A stretch of 22,868 nt of DNA, taken from assembly GCA_013003465.1 (NCBI GenBank), contig JABDIZ010000098.1:1-22868 (forward strand), in the 5' to 3' direction. Source of the DNA: Rhodothermaceae bacterium (GTDB lineage: Bacteria; Bacteroidota; Rhodothermia; Rhodothermales; Rubricoccaceae). The translations under genes and the position numbers were made by a program. Positions 9,457 to 16,186 of this stretch are shown one piece after another. Each line of letters starts with the position of its first letter. Positions within the stretch are counted from its first letter, which is position 1. The notes beneath the pieces are model-generated. The model ran no database searches. It was not told the DNA's origin and saw only the letters and a list, made by a program, of their open reading frames with translations.

Positions 9457-10284
9457 ATGCTCTCCGACCAGACCATCGCCATCCTCGGCATCGGCAACAT
9501 GGGCCGCGCCCTCCTCGGCGGCCTCATGCACGGCCACGATGTGGACCCCGCCCAGGTGCGCGTCACGCGCCGCAACACCGCCGCCCTCGACGCGCTCGCG
9601 GCCGAGTTCCCCGGCATCGTCACCACGACGGACAACACCGAGGCTGCCCGGGGTGCGGATATCGTGATTCTCGCCGTCAAGCCGCAAACGGTGAGCACGG
9701 TAATCGACGACATTCGCGAGGATCTGGCCTCCGAGACGCTCGTCATCTCCATTCTCGCAGGCATCACGACGGAGGCGCTCCGTGAAGCCCTCGGGCAGGA
9801 TGTGCCGGTCGTTCGTGCGATGCCCAACACGCCTGCCCTGGTCGACGAAGGCGCGACCGCGCTCGCCGGAGGCCGCTATGCCGAGGATGTCCACGTCGGT
9901 CGCGCGCGCGCCATCTTCGAAGCCGTCGGAACAGTAGAGGTCTTGCCGGAAGACATGATGGATGCGGTAACTGGGCTCTCGGGCTCGGGCCCGGCCTACG
10001 TCTACATGATCATCGAGGCCCTGACGGATGGCGGCGTCAAGCAAGGGCTGCCGCGCCCGCAGGCGCTCCGCCTCGCCGCACAGACGGTCTTCGGCGCAGC
10101 CAAACTCGTCCTCGACACCGGGCGCCACCCGGCCATCTTGCGTGACGAAGTGACGACGCCAGGCGGCACAGCGATTGCGGCGGTCGCCAACCTCGAAGAC
10201 CACGGCCTTCGCACGATGCTCATCAACGCCGTCGCCACCGCCACGGCGCGCTCCGCCGAACTGAGCCGGTTGAATCATAAGTGA
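9457..10284 (+). CDS. proC: pyrroline-5-carboxylate reductase
   Basis: 275 residues, the usual length. It reduces 1-pyrroline-5-carboxylate to L-proline with NAD(P)H, the last step of proline synthesis. The N-terminal Rossmann loop is ILGIGNMG (G11-x-G13-x2-G16); AVKPQTV marks the cofactor domain. MPNTPALVDEGATAL is a family signature, and the C-terminal dimerisation domain has GLSGSGPAYVYMIIEALTDG and VTTPGGTAIAAV, the ProC PROSITE region. The start ATG at 9457 follows a pyrimidine-rich leader without a Shine-Dalgarno sequence; a TATCTTCG at 9417 is a possible -7 element. It is first in a run with the HisA-like gene (56-base gap) and a two-TM protein. Confidence 0.97.
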   Translation: MLSDQTIAILGIGNMGRALLGGLMHGHDVDPAQVRVTRRNTAALDALAAEFPGIVTTTDNTEAARGADIVILAVKPQTVSTVIDDIREDLASETLVISILAGITTEALREALGQDVPVVRAMPNTPALVDEGATALAGGRYAEDVHVGRARAIFEAVGTVEVLPEDMMDAVTGLSGSGPAYVYMIIEALTDGGVKQGLPRPQALRLAAQTVFGAAKLVLDTGRHPAILRDEVTTPGGTAIAAVANLEDHGLRTMLINAVATATARSAELSRLNHK

Positions 10285-10340
10285 GGCCCGGACCCGGATC
10301 GGCTTCGCCTCGTTGAAGCGCGGATTGGCCCCTCCTCGCC

Positions 10341-11090
10341 ATGCTCGTCATCCCTGCCATCGATCTCCAGCGCGGTCACTGCGTCCGGTTTCGGAACGGT
10401 GAGCTGGAAGAGGAGCGCGTCTACTTCGACGATCCGGTCCAGATGGCGAAGCTCTGGCGCGTCCAGAACGCCAAGATCCTCCACCTGATGAACCGCGATC
10501 AGGAGGAGTTGGCCAAGGACGAGGACAACCTGACGGTCATCCGGCAGATCGTGGCGGCGCTCGACATCCCGGTGCAGGCGGCCGGCCGCGTCCGCACGCT
10601 CGATGACATCGAGGCGCTGTTCGAGGCCGGGGTCTACCGCGTCGAGATTGCCTCCACGGCGACGTACGACGCCGACTTCGTGGAGGAGGCCGTGCAACGC
10701 TTCTCCGGCAGTCGCCTCGTCGTCGGCCTGGCTCTCGATGCGCCGGACGCGATTGAGCACGCGCTCGACCTGGAACAGCGCGGCGTCTGCCGTCTCATCG
10801 CAGCCGATCCGCCGCGCAGCGGCTGCCTGACGGGGCCCAATATCGACGGGCTGCGCGCGCTGGCCAAGCACCTCACCCGGGCTCGTGTCACAGCCGCTGG
10901 GGGCGTCGGGGGCTACCGCGACCTGCTCGCTCTCCAGGCGCTCGAACCGCTCGGCGTAGACTCGGTGATCGTGGCGCGGGCGCTCTACGAGAACCGCTTC
11001 CCCTGCCAGCGCTTCTGGGCGTGGCACGACAAGGAGCACCTGGACCTTGACCGCTTCTCGACGGCGCCGCTGCAATCCGGATCGGCTTGA
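10341..11090 (+). CDS. divergent HisA-like TIM-barrel protein
   Basis: 249 residues, aligning along its length with HisA (phosphoribosylformimino-AICAR-phosphate isomerase, histidine synthesis): IPAIDLQRGHCVRF with D8, VYFDDPVQMAKLW, LTGPNIDGL, AAGGVGGYRDLLAL, VIVARALYENRF. Several HisA hallmarks are changed. LVDLDGA reads LMNRDQE; the first phosphate loop GGGIR reads AAGRVR; TDI.RDG reads ADPPRSG, losing the Thr; GKAL reads ARAL; and the DxxxG-GW segment after the second catalytic Asp is absent (GLALDAPD, 129-136). The C-terminus (FPCQRFWAWHDKEHLDLD) is unlike HisA. It may therefore be an isomerase with altered activity or a different enzyme. Its stop overlaps the next start, so the two are co-translated. 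The fold is sure; the reaction is not. Confidence 0.75.
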   Translation: MLVIPAIDLQRGHCVRFRNGELEEERVYFDDPVQMAKLWRVQNAKILHLMNRDQEELAKDEDNLTVIRQIVAALDIPVQAAGRVRTLDDIEALFEAGVYRVEIASTATYDADFVEEAVQRFSGSRLVVGLALDAPDAIEHALDLEQRGVCRLIAADPPRSGCLTGPNIDGLRALAKHLTRARVTAAGGVGGYRDLLALQALEPLGVDSVIVARALYENRFPCQRFWAWHDKEHLDLDRFSTAPLQSGSA

Positions 11091-11431
11091 TGGCTGAGGA
11101 CACCCGCCCATACGGCCTTCGGCTGCTTCGTGCCGCCGCGCTCCTCGTCATCGGCCTCGCCCTGGCCGCGACCACCTGGACGGTCGTGAAGGCCATCCAG
11201 AACCCCGATGTGCGCGCCCGCCGCCCGCGCTGGCTCGACGCCAGCGACGCCTTCGACGCCTCGTTCTGGCTCCCCCTCGTCATGACCTTGGTGATCGGGT
11301 TTGGGCTCGTGCTTCTCGTGTTTGCGCGCGCCCTGCGGCGCCTTCGGTCGGGCGAAGACCTCTACGCCAACCGCTTTGGGCGCGGCATCCGGCGCCGGGG
11401 CGAGCAGCATCTATCGGAGGACGAAGCCTGA
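11090..11431 (+). CDS. small two-TM membrane protein, unknown function
   Basis: 113 residues with two predicted membrane helices (about 12-32 and 55-77), a basic loop between them (VRARRPRWLD) and a basic C-terminal tail (RRLRSGEDLYANRFGRGIRRR). The N-terminus and the Arg-rich tail are probably cytoplasmic. The ATG shares its A with the TGA of the HisA-like gene (TGATG), which points to translational coupling. I do not recognise a family. A TTG just upstream (11087) is in frame but less likely as the start. Confidence 0.7.
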   Translation: MAEDTRPYGLRLLRAAALLVIGLALAATTWTVVKAIQNPDVRARRPRWLDASDAFDASFWLPLVMTLVIGFGLVLLVFARALRRLRSGEDLYANRFGRGIRRRGEQHLSEDEA

Positions 11432-11489
11432 GCAGCATTCCGGGGGTCGAGGTGTCTAGTCTACCTACTCTCACTGACTTTGCTTGACG

Positions 11490-12206
11490 ATGCTTCATCG
11501 CGCGCTTTTCGCCACTACCCTGCTCCTCCTCGCCCCGCGCGCCTACGCGCAGGAACCACCCACCCCGGAGATTGAGGTCGTTGATGAGATGCCCACAATC
11601 GTCGGAGGAGTGGAGGCATTGCAACAACAGATCCGCTACCCGCGCGAAGCGCGCCGTGAAGGCACTGAGGGTCGCGTCTTCCTCCAATTCATCGTCAACA
11701 CCGACGGGCTGGCGGAGGATATCCGTGTCGCGCGGGGTATCGGCGATGGAGTTGACGAAGCGGCTATCGTCGCCCTGGCCCGTTCAACGTTCACGCTGGG
11801 TCGCCATCAAGGACAACCCGTTGAGGTGCAGATGATGCTCCCCATCACGTTTCGGCTCGCCGCGGATGCCACTGAGGCTTCCTCGGCCGATCAGGAAGAG
11901 GCCAAGGTGTTTGAGATCGTTGAGCAGTTTCCCGAACCCGTTGGTGGAATTGAAGCTGTGGCCGCTCGCATCCACTACCCTGAAGAGGCCCGCCGCACGG
12001 CAACAGAAGGGCGAGTCTTTGTCACATTCATTGTGAACTCAGAAGGCGAAGCAGAGCAGCTTCAGGTCATGCGCGGCATTGGTCATGGCTGCGATGAGGC
12101 CGCCGTGACCGCTATTGCGCGATCCTCCTTTAATCCCGGACGGCAACATGGTGAACCGGTGGATGTGAGAATTACGCTCCCTGTCACCTTTCGTCTGAGC
12201 AACTGA
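11490..12206 (+). CDS. secreted protein with two tandem TonB C-terminal domains
   Basis: 238 residues. A signal peptide (hydrophobic 5-15, cleavage near AYAQE) is followed by two TonB_C domains at about 35-123 and 148-236. Each runs from a P..VGG(V/I)EA motif through YP.EARR..TEGRVF..FIVN to LP(I/V)TFRL. By hand alignment the copies share about 53 of 89 positions (60%), so they arose by internal duplication. Classical TonB has an N-terminal anchor helix and a Pro-rich spacer that link ExbBD to outer-membrane receptors. Neither is present, so energy transduction is unlikely; a periplasmic binding or partner role is inference. The ATG at 11490 is preferred over an in-frame TTG at 11484. Its 3' end overlaps the next gene tail to tail by 23 bases. 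Confidence 0.88.
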   Translation: MLHRALFATTLLLLAPRAYAQEPPTPEIEVVDEMPTIVGGVEALQQQIRYPREARREGTEGRVFLQFIVNTDGLAEDIRVARGIGDGVDEAAIVALARSTFTLGRHQGQPVEVQMMLPITFRLAADATEASSADQEEAKVFEIVEQFPEPVGGIEAVAARIHYPEEARRTATEGRVFVTFIVNSEGEAEQLQVMRGIGHGCDEAAVTAIARSSFNPGRQHGEPVDVRITLPVTFRLSN

Positions 12207-12666
12207 GCGCGTCTGCGGCAAAGAATTGCGTGAGGAAAGCCAGCGTTTCCGCGTAGATGCCGGGCTCCGTGGACTCGCGAGGCCCGGCTATGTTGAGCGT
12301 TCGGATGGCGTGCTGCTGTCTCATCCAGCGACGGGCCTCTCGGACAGCCTTCGGGTCGGTGGGGTCGAGTACGAGGACCGGTCGCGCTAGGGCTTCAGCC
12401 TCCTCTCGCGTCAGCGCAGTACCGCCGACGAGGGGCCCGCGTGCCAGGATCAATGTCGCGTCGCTGTCCCGAACATTGAGGTGCGTTCGCTCGGCGTAGT
12501 CTACCGTCGGGGTTTCGCGGAGCGGGTAGCGGTCGGGAATCACACCGTCCTCGGCACGCCGACCCGCTGGACACCAGCCGCCACAGGGCAGACCGGCCTG
12601 ACGCGCGGCGTCGAGCGCCGCACGGTCCACGCCCGTCTGCCCACCCGACATAATGCGCAGCGGCAT
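12184..12666 (-). CDS. putative molybdenum carrier (YpsA/SLOG-like Rossmann) protein
   Basis: 160 residues from the ATG at 12666; an in-frame ATG at 12693 would add nine polar residues. The N-terminus has the family signature SGGQTGVDRAALDAA followed by GGWCPAGRRAEDGVIP and YPLRET, and later DATLILARGPLVGGTALT, matching proteins annotated as molybdenum cofactor carrier-like. The fold binds a nucleotide or cofactor phosphate through the Gly-rich loop. True ligand and role are unproved, and no molybdenum cofactor synthesis gene lies in the window. The C-terminal 23 bases overlap the end of the TonB-domain gene on the other strand. The divergent spacer on the other side holds the hsp20 control region. 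Confidence 0.8.
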   Translation of the reverse strand: MPLRIMSGGQTGVDRAALDAARQAGLPCGGWCPAGRRAEDGVIPDRYPLRETPTVDYAERTHLNVRDSDATLILARGPLVGGTALTREEAEALARPVLVLDPTDPKAVREARRWMRQQHAIRTLNIAGPRESTEPGIYAETLAFLTQFFAADALSCSDER

Positions 12667-12700
12667 CCGCTCCTCAGACTGAAAAGGCGGCATAGGCGTC

Positions 12701-12713
12701 TGTCAGGCTGACA
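12701..12713. repeat. palindrome TGTCAG-G-CTGACA upstream of hsp20
   Basis: Perfect 6-bp arms with a one-base centre, 13 bases before the CIRCE element and between divergent genes. It is a possible second operator or a small hairpin followed by TTTTG. No regulator can be named. Confidence 0.3.
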
Positions 12714-12725
12714 TTTTGATTCGGT

Positions 12726-12752
12726 TTGGCACACTCGCTGCACGAGTGCTAA
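12726..12752 (+). promoter_or_regulatory. CIRCE operator (HrcA binding site) for hsp20
   Basis: TTGGCACAC, a 9-base spacer, then GAGTGCTAA. The CIRCE consensus is TTAGCACTC-N9-GAGTGCTAA: the right arm is perfect, the left arm matches 7 of 9, and the spacing is exact. HrcA binds this element and represses heat-shock genes until heat inactivates it. A TTTG at 12725-12728 and a TA at 12750 are 21 bases apart, so the operator may cover the core promoter (inference). Confidence 0.8.
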
Positions 12753-12828
12753 GCGCTCACATCCGGCTGCCACGTTGTCGTTTGTGCTGCGTGGCGGCTC
12801 TCGTTCAACCAACCTACTCCTTTCAGCC

Positions 12829-13350
12829 ATGACCGGTCTGACTCGTACGACCCCGTCGCGGGAGTTCAACCAGCTCCGCCGCGAAATGGATCGCCTGTTC
12901 ACCGACTTCTTCCCCACCCGTTCCGGCGAGGGCCGCGACTCCGCCGTCTGGATGCCGCGCGCTGACCTCGCCGAGACCGAGGACGCTTTCCTGCTCTCGC
13001 TCGACCTGCCCGGCATTCCCGCTGAGCAGGTGGACGTGACGCTGGAAGACGACACGCTCTCGGTCAGCGGCACGCGCGAGGTGTCGCAGGAGCAGAAGGA
13101 CGGGCGCTTCCACCGCATCGAGCGCCACTACGGGCGCTTCTTCCGCTCGTTCCAGTTTGCCACCCCGGTGGACGCCGAAAACGTCGAGGCGTCGTTCGAT
13201 GACGGCGTGCTGACGGTCCGCGTCGCCAAGGCCGAGGCCAGCAAGCCACGCCGCATCGAGGTGCGCCGAAACACTCAGCTCGAAGGCAATTCCGGCGATG
13301 GCGCCCACGCCGAGGAGACGGAGATCGAAGTCAATACGCCCGAAGGCTAA
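12829..13350 (+). CDS. small heat shock protein, Hsp20/alpha-crystallin family
   Basis: 173 residues. It is an ATP-independent holdase that keeps unfolding proteins soluble, in the cytoplasm as oligomers. A short N-terminal arm (REFNQLRREMDRLFTDFF) precedes the alpha-crystallin domain at about 42-146 (PRADLAETEDAFLLSLDLPGI, FHRIERHYGRFFRSFQF, and the hallmark DDGVLTVRVAK at 124-134). The C-terminal tail is polar and acidic and I see no clear I-x-I motif, although EIEV near the end could substitute. The frame opens earlier (12775), but the ATG at 12829 matches family length. The CIRCE element 77 bases upstream indicates HrcA control; a strong terminator follows. Confidence 0.96.
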   Translation: MTGLTRTTPSREFNQLRREMDRLFTDFFPTRSGEGRDSAVWMPRADLAETEDAFLLSLDLPGIPAEQVDVTLEDDTLSVSGTREVSQEQKDGRFHRIERHYGRFFRSFQFATPVDAENVEASFDDGVLTVRVAKAEASKPRRIEVRRNTQLEGNSGDGAHAEETEIEVNTPEG

Positions 13351-13374
13351 TCTCCGCACTTCATCCCTCCTTCT

Positions 13375-13408
13375 CGCCCCGCCCGTTACATCGTGTTCGG
13401 GCGGGGCG
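13375..13408 (+). terminator. strong GC hairpin after hsp20
   Basis: A perfect 11-bp stem (CGCCCCGCCCG with CGGGCGGGGCG) and 12-base loop, 25 bases after the hsp20 stop, followed by GCTGTGTTTGTG. A weaker hairpin (GCCCAT/ATGGGC) follows at 13420-13439. Confidence 0.7.
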
Positions 13409-13493
13409 GCTGTGTTTGTGCCCATCTTCGGGCATGGGCTTTGAAAGGAATCCCAGCCACCACGAACTTCCGCGCAACCCTGCGCCGATCCCT

Positions 13494-14126
13494 ATGAAAC
13501 CGATGCGACTGCTCCCTTCCGTCGCCCTTCTGCTCGCCGCCTTCGTCCTTTTTGGTGGACAGGTTCAGGCCCAAGGAGCCCAGGACATCGCGCAGCGCCT
13601 CCAGCAGCGCTACCGCTCCATCGACGCCCTCCAGGCCGACTTCACCCAGACGATGGGCGGCGCGGCGCTCCAAGGCACCCTCACCGTGCAGGGCGACGCG
13701 TTTCGCATCGAACTGCCGGATCAGACGCTCGTCTCGGACGGCGAGACGCTGTGGTCGTTCTCGCCCGAAGACAACCAGGTTGTCATCGAGCAGTACTCAG
13801 AGGAAGGCATCGGCTTCTCCATCGGGCAGGTGTTCACGGACTACCTCTCGGTCTTCCGACCGACGGGCGCCACGCGCGCCACGATGAACGGCATCCAGCA
13901 CGACGTGCTCGCCCTCGTGCCCCGCGACCTCGACTCCAGCGTCCGCGATGCCACGCTCTACGTCCGTTCCTCGGATGCCGTCCCCACGATGGTCCGCGTC
14001 CACGACATCAACGGCGCCACGCTGGCCTTCGACCTCCAGAACGTGCAGCTCAACCCGAGCCTGAGTGTGGACACGTTCACATTCCGCTACCCGCAGGGCG
14101 TCGAGGTGATCGACCTGCGTTCGTAA
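13494..14126 (+). CDS. lolA: outer-membrane lipoprotein carrier protein LolA
   Basis: 210 residues. LolA is the periplasmic shuttle that takes lipoproteins from the LolCDE complex to the outer membrane. The signal peptide ends GGQVQAQG (about 27). The mature part has family features: AQRLQQRYRSIDALQADFTQT at the start, GTLTVQGDAFRIELPDQTLVSDGETLWSFSPEDNQVVIEQ (the open beta-barrel strands with the conserved G.LW.Y-like segment), and a C-terminal half with TMVRVHDINGATLAFDLQNVQLNPSL and FTFRYPQGVEVID. ATG at 13503 is a possible second start. It suits a window rich in lipoproteins and lgt. It is bounded by terminators on both sides, so it is likely a single-gene unit. Confidence 0.92.
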   Translation: MKPMRLLPSVALLLAAFVLFGGQVQAQGAQDIAQRLQQRYRSIDALQADFTQTMGGAALQGTLTVQGDAFRIELPDQTLVSDGETLWSFSPEDNQVVIEQYSEEGIGFSIGQVFTDYLSVFRPTGATRATMNGIQHDVLALVPRDLDSSVRDATLYVRSSDAVPTMVRVHDINGATLAFDLQNVQLNPSLSVDTFTFRYPQGVEVIDLRS

Positions 14127-14171
14127 CGGGGGATTCACCTCGGTAGCCGATGCTGCCGCTGTATTTTCTTT

Positions 14172-14203
14172 GCGGGGTCGCCCTCGGGTGGCCCCGCTTT
14201 TTT
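14172..14203 (+). terminator. rho-independent terminator after lolA
   Basis: An 11-bp stem (GCGGGGTCGCC with GGTGGCCCCGC, two G-U pairs) capped by a CTCG tetraloop, followed by six T residues, 46 bases past the lolA stop. This is the most classical terminator in the window. Confidence 0.9.
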
Positions 14204-14219
14204 ATGGCCTGTCTTACCT

Positions 14220-15302
14220 GTGTCTCCGCGTCTTAAGACCTTCCTGGCCCTCCTCGGCAGCCTCCTCTTGGGAGGCGGGCTGTTGTTTCTGGCGCTACGC
14301 GGCGTGGACTTCGGGATGGTGTGGACGGCGCTGCAGACGGCTACCTATGGCTGGCTGCTCCCGCTCATCCTCCTGACGATCCTCTCGCACGTGCTGCGCG
14401 CCTGGCGCTGGCAACTGCTCCTCGGTGCGCTGCCCGACGAGCACGGCCAGATGAAACGCCCATCCTTCCGTGTGACGTTCTACTCGGTGATGATCGGGTA
14501 CATGGTCAACCTGGCCGCGCCGCGCCTCGGTGAGGTGGCGCGGGCCGCCAACGTGAGCGCCCAAACGCGGCTGCGTTTCCCCGGCGTCTTCGGCACGGTC
14601 GTCGTCGAGCGCGTGCTGGATGTGCTGACGCTGGCGCTGGCGCTGCTGAGCGTGGGGCTCCTGTTCGGCGGACGGCTGGCAGGGGTCGCGGAGGTCTTCG
14701 CGGCCAACCTGCAATCGGCGTTGCAGGGATTTCCAGTCCTGCTGTTGGTACTGACCGGAGGCGTCCTGCTTCTCGCCCTGCTAGGCCTGCTCCTGGTGCG
14801 CCGCCATCGGGCGGCCACAGGGGCTCCGAAGACGAGTCGCCTGGGCGGACTGCTGCGGGCCTTCCGAGACGGCCTCGCCTCGTTGCTTCGTGTTCGCGAG
14901 AAGGGCGCCGTGCTCGCCCTCACGCTCGGCATGTGGGCGTGTTACCTCTTCATGGCCGACATCCCGCTGCGCATGCTCGGCCTGACCGCCACGTACGATC
15001 TCGGCCTGCTCGACTCATGGGCACTCATGAACGTAGGCGCGGTGGGGATGGCGTTGCCTGCGCCGGGCGGAACGGGCTCGTTCCACTACGTCACCATCCA
15101 GACGCTCGTGCACCTCTTCGGCGTGACGGAATCGGCGGCAGCGACCTACGCGCTCCTGACACACGCAGCGAGCCTCGTGCTCTACGCTGTCGTCGGGTTT
15201 GTTTGCCTGCTGCTGCAGGGCACCAGCTTCCGGGCGCTGCGCGCCTCTGCCGAAGCGGCCCGCACCTCGGGGCAGGCCCCGAGCGAACCCTCGCCCTCCT
15301 AG
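14220..15302 (+). CDS. UPF0104/LPG-synthase-type integral membrane protein
   Basis: 360 residues with about eight hydrophobic helices (for example 7-26, 41-58, around 128-150, 168-192, 230-248, 266-290, 330-348). Family signatures of the lysylphosphatidylglycerol synthase TM region (YbhN/UPF0104, flippase-like domain) are present: AWRWQLLL, GYMVNLAAPRLGEVARA, VVVERVLDVL, and ALPAPGGTGSFHY. The catalytic aminoacyl-transfer domain of MprF is absent, so it is not an LPG synthase; members are thought to act in lipid transport or flipping. The start is a GTG at 14220, 16 bases after the terminator T-run. The stop is two bases before the next ATG, so it is in an operon with the lipoprotein below. 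The C-terminus is S/P/A-rich. Confidence 0.88.
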   Translation: MSPRLKTFLALLGSLLLGGGLLFLALRGVDFGMVWTALQTATYGWLLPLILLTILSHVLRAWRWQLLLGALPDEHGQMKRPSFRVTFYSVMIGYMVNLAAPRLGEVARAANVSAQTRLRFPGVFGTVVVERVLDVLTLALALLSVGLLFGGRLAGVAEVFAANLQSALQGFPVLLLVLTGGVLLLALLGLLLVRRHRAATGAPKTSRLGGLLRAFRDGLASLLRVREKGAVLALTLGMWACYLFMADIPLRMLGLTATYDLGLLDSWALMNVGAVGMALPAPGGTGSFHYVTIQTLVHLFGVTESAAATYALLTHAASLVLYAVVGFVCLLLQGTSFRALRASAEAARTSGQAPSEPSPS

Positions 15303-15304
15303 CC

Positions 15305-15685
15305 ATGCGAAGGGGGGCCTGGGCCGGATGGATGGCCGGACTGATCGTGCTCGCCGGGTGCAGCGCCGAGCCCATCGGGCGCAAGGCCTTCACCGAGGCA
15401 GGCGTGCTCGATGCGGCCGTGCTCGACACCCTCACCGTCCCGCGCGGCTTCGCAGTGGAGGTGTCCGTGGACGGCGTCATCGCGGACAAGCGCGACGACG
15501 GGCGCTTGCTCCTCCTGCGCGACGCGACGGGCGGCGTCCGCGTGGTCCTACCCGATTCGCTGGCCCTGCCCGTGGGGGCGCGGTTGCTGGTGCAGGGCCT
15601 CCTCCGCCGCCCTCGCGGAACGGCCCTCCTCGAGGCCGAAACATGGCTCTACGACTCGACGGCGGTTCCCGTCCGTTCACCCTGA
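15305..15685 (+). CDS. small lipoprotein, predicted OB-fold-like
   Basis: 126 residues with a lipoprotein signal: two Arg, a hydrophobic stretch, and lipobox LAGC with Cys19. The mature part (about 45-115) alternates like a small beta barrel (VEVSVDGVIADKRDDGRLLLLRD, VRVVLPDS, GARLLVQGLL), the pattern of an OB-fold domain in which a short VDG.I segment opens the barrel. No family can be named with confidence. It begins two bases after the UPF0104 stop, so it is co-transcribed and may work with it at the envelope (inference). Confidence 0.75.
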   Translation: MRRGAWAGWMAGLIVLAGCSAEPIGRKAFTEAGVLDAAVLDTLTVPRGFAVEVSVDGVIADKRDDGRLLLLRDATGGVRVVLPDSLALPVGARLLVQGLLRRPRGTALLEAETWLYDSTAVPVRSP

Positions 15686-15711
15686 CCTGACTACCGTTCA
15701 GCAGGAACGCC

Positions 15712-15743
15712 TTGGGTGGGCCCGCAGCCTGCCGTACCGTTTG
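15712..15743 (+). promoter_or_regulatory. candidate promoter for the small basic-protein gene
   Basis: TTGG at 15712-15715, 19 bases, then TACCGTTTG at 15735-15743, close to the Bacteroidota pair TTTG/TAnnTTTG with one extra base inside the -7 box. The gene start is 53 bases downstream. Confidence 0.3.
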
Positions 15744-15795
15744 CTTGCGAGGCGCCTCATCGCGTCCCCACCCGTCACCCCAGCCTTTCTTGACC

Positions 15796-16044
15796 ATGCA
15801 GACGATGGCCGACCACAACCCTCTCAACGGGCTCATCAGCGAAGACGTCTACGCCCTGTTGGCGGAACACAATCTCCTGAGTGAGAAAGGCGTCCGCGAC
15901 TACCAGATCCGCAACGAGTTCCGCACGCTGCGCCGCAGCAACGTCCCAGCCTACGAGGCCATCGAGGAGTTGCGCGAGCAGTACCCCTACCTCCAGTTCG
16001 ACACCATTCGCAAGATTGTCTACGGCCTTCGCAAGCGGAAGTAA
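15796..16044 (+). CDS. small basic, helical protein, possibly DNA-binding
   Basis: 82 residues from ATG 15796; an ATG at 15805 would give 79. It is all helical in appearance with charged, regular spacing: ISEDVYALLAEHNLL, GVRDYQIRNEFRTLRR, YEAIEELREQYPYLQFDTIRKIVYGLRKRK. The last 25 residues look like a helix-turn-helix with a basic recognition helix, but this is inference from pattern alone and I cannot name a family. A helix-turn-helix or RNA-binding role is possible. It is flanked by a candidate promoter and a strong double hairpin, so it forms its own unit. Confidence 0.75.
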   Translation: MQTMADHNPLNGLISEDVYALLAEHNLLSEKGVRDYQIRNEFRTLRRSNVPAYEAIEELREQYPYLQFDTIRKIVYGLRKRK

Positions 16045-16080
16045 TCCGCCGGCACCGAGCGCCCTGATTGGGTGAGAGAC

Positions 16081-16104
16081 GGACGGGAATCTGCGCGCCC
16101 GTCC
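16081..16104 (+). terminator. first hairpin downstream of the small basic-protein gene
   Basis: A 7-bp stem (GGACGGG with CCCGTCC) with a 10-base loop, 36 bases after the stop codon. No T-run follows directly; it precedes the main terminator by 12 bases. Confidence 0.45.
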
Positions 16105-16116
16105 GGTCAGAGGGAG

Positions 16117-16153
16117 CGCCGCCGCGGCCAGCACGGTCGCGGCGGCGTTTTTT
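16117..16153 (+). terminator. rho-independent terminator after the small basic-protein gene
   Basis: A perfect 10-bp stem (CGCCGCCGCG with CGCGGCGGCG), 11-base loop, then six T residues. It is unambiguous for the plus strand; there is no T-run for the minus strand. Confidence 0.9.
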
Positions 16154-16186
16154 ACGTGGCTCAGAGTTCTCCTTACAGGAAGCAGA

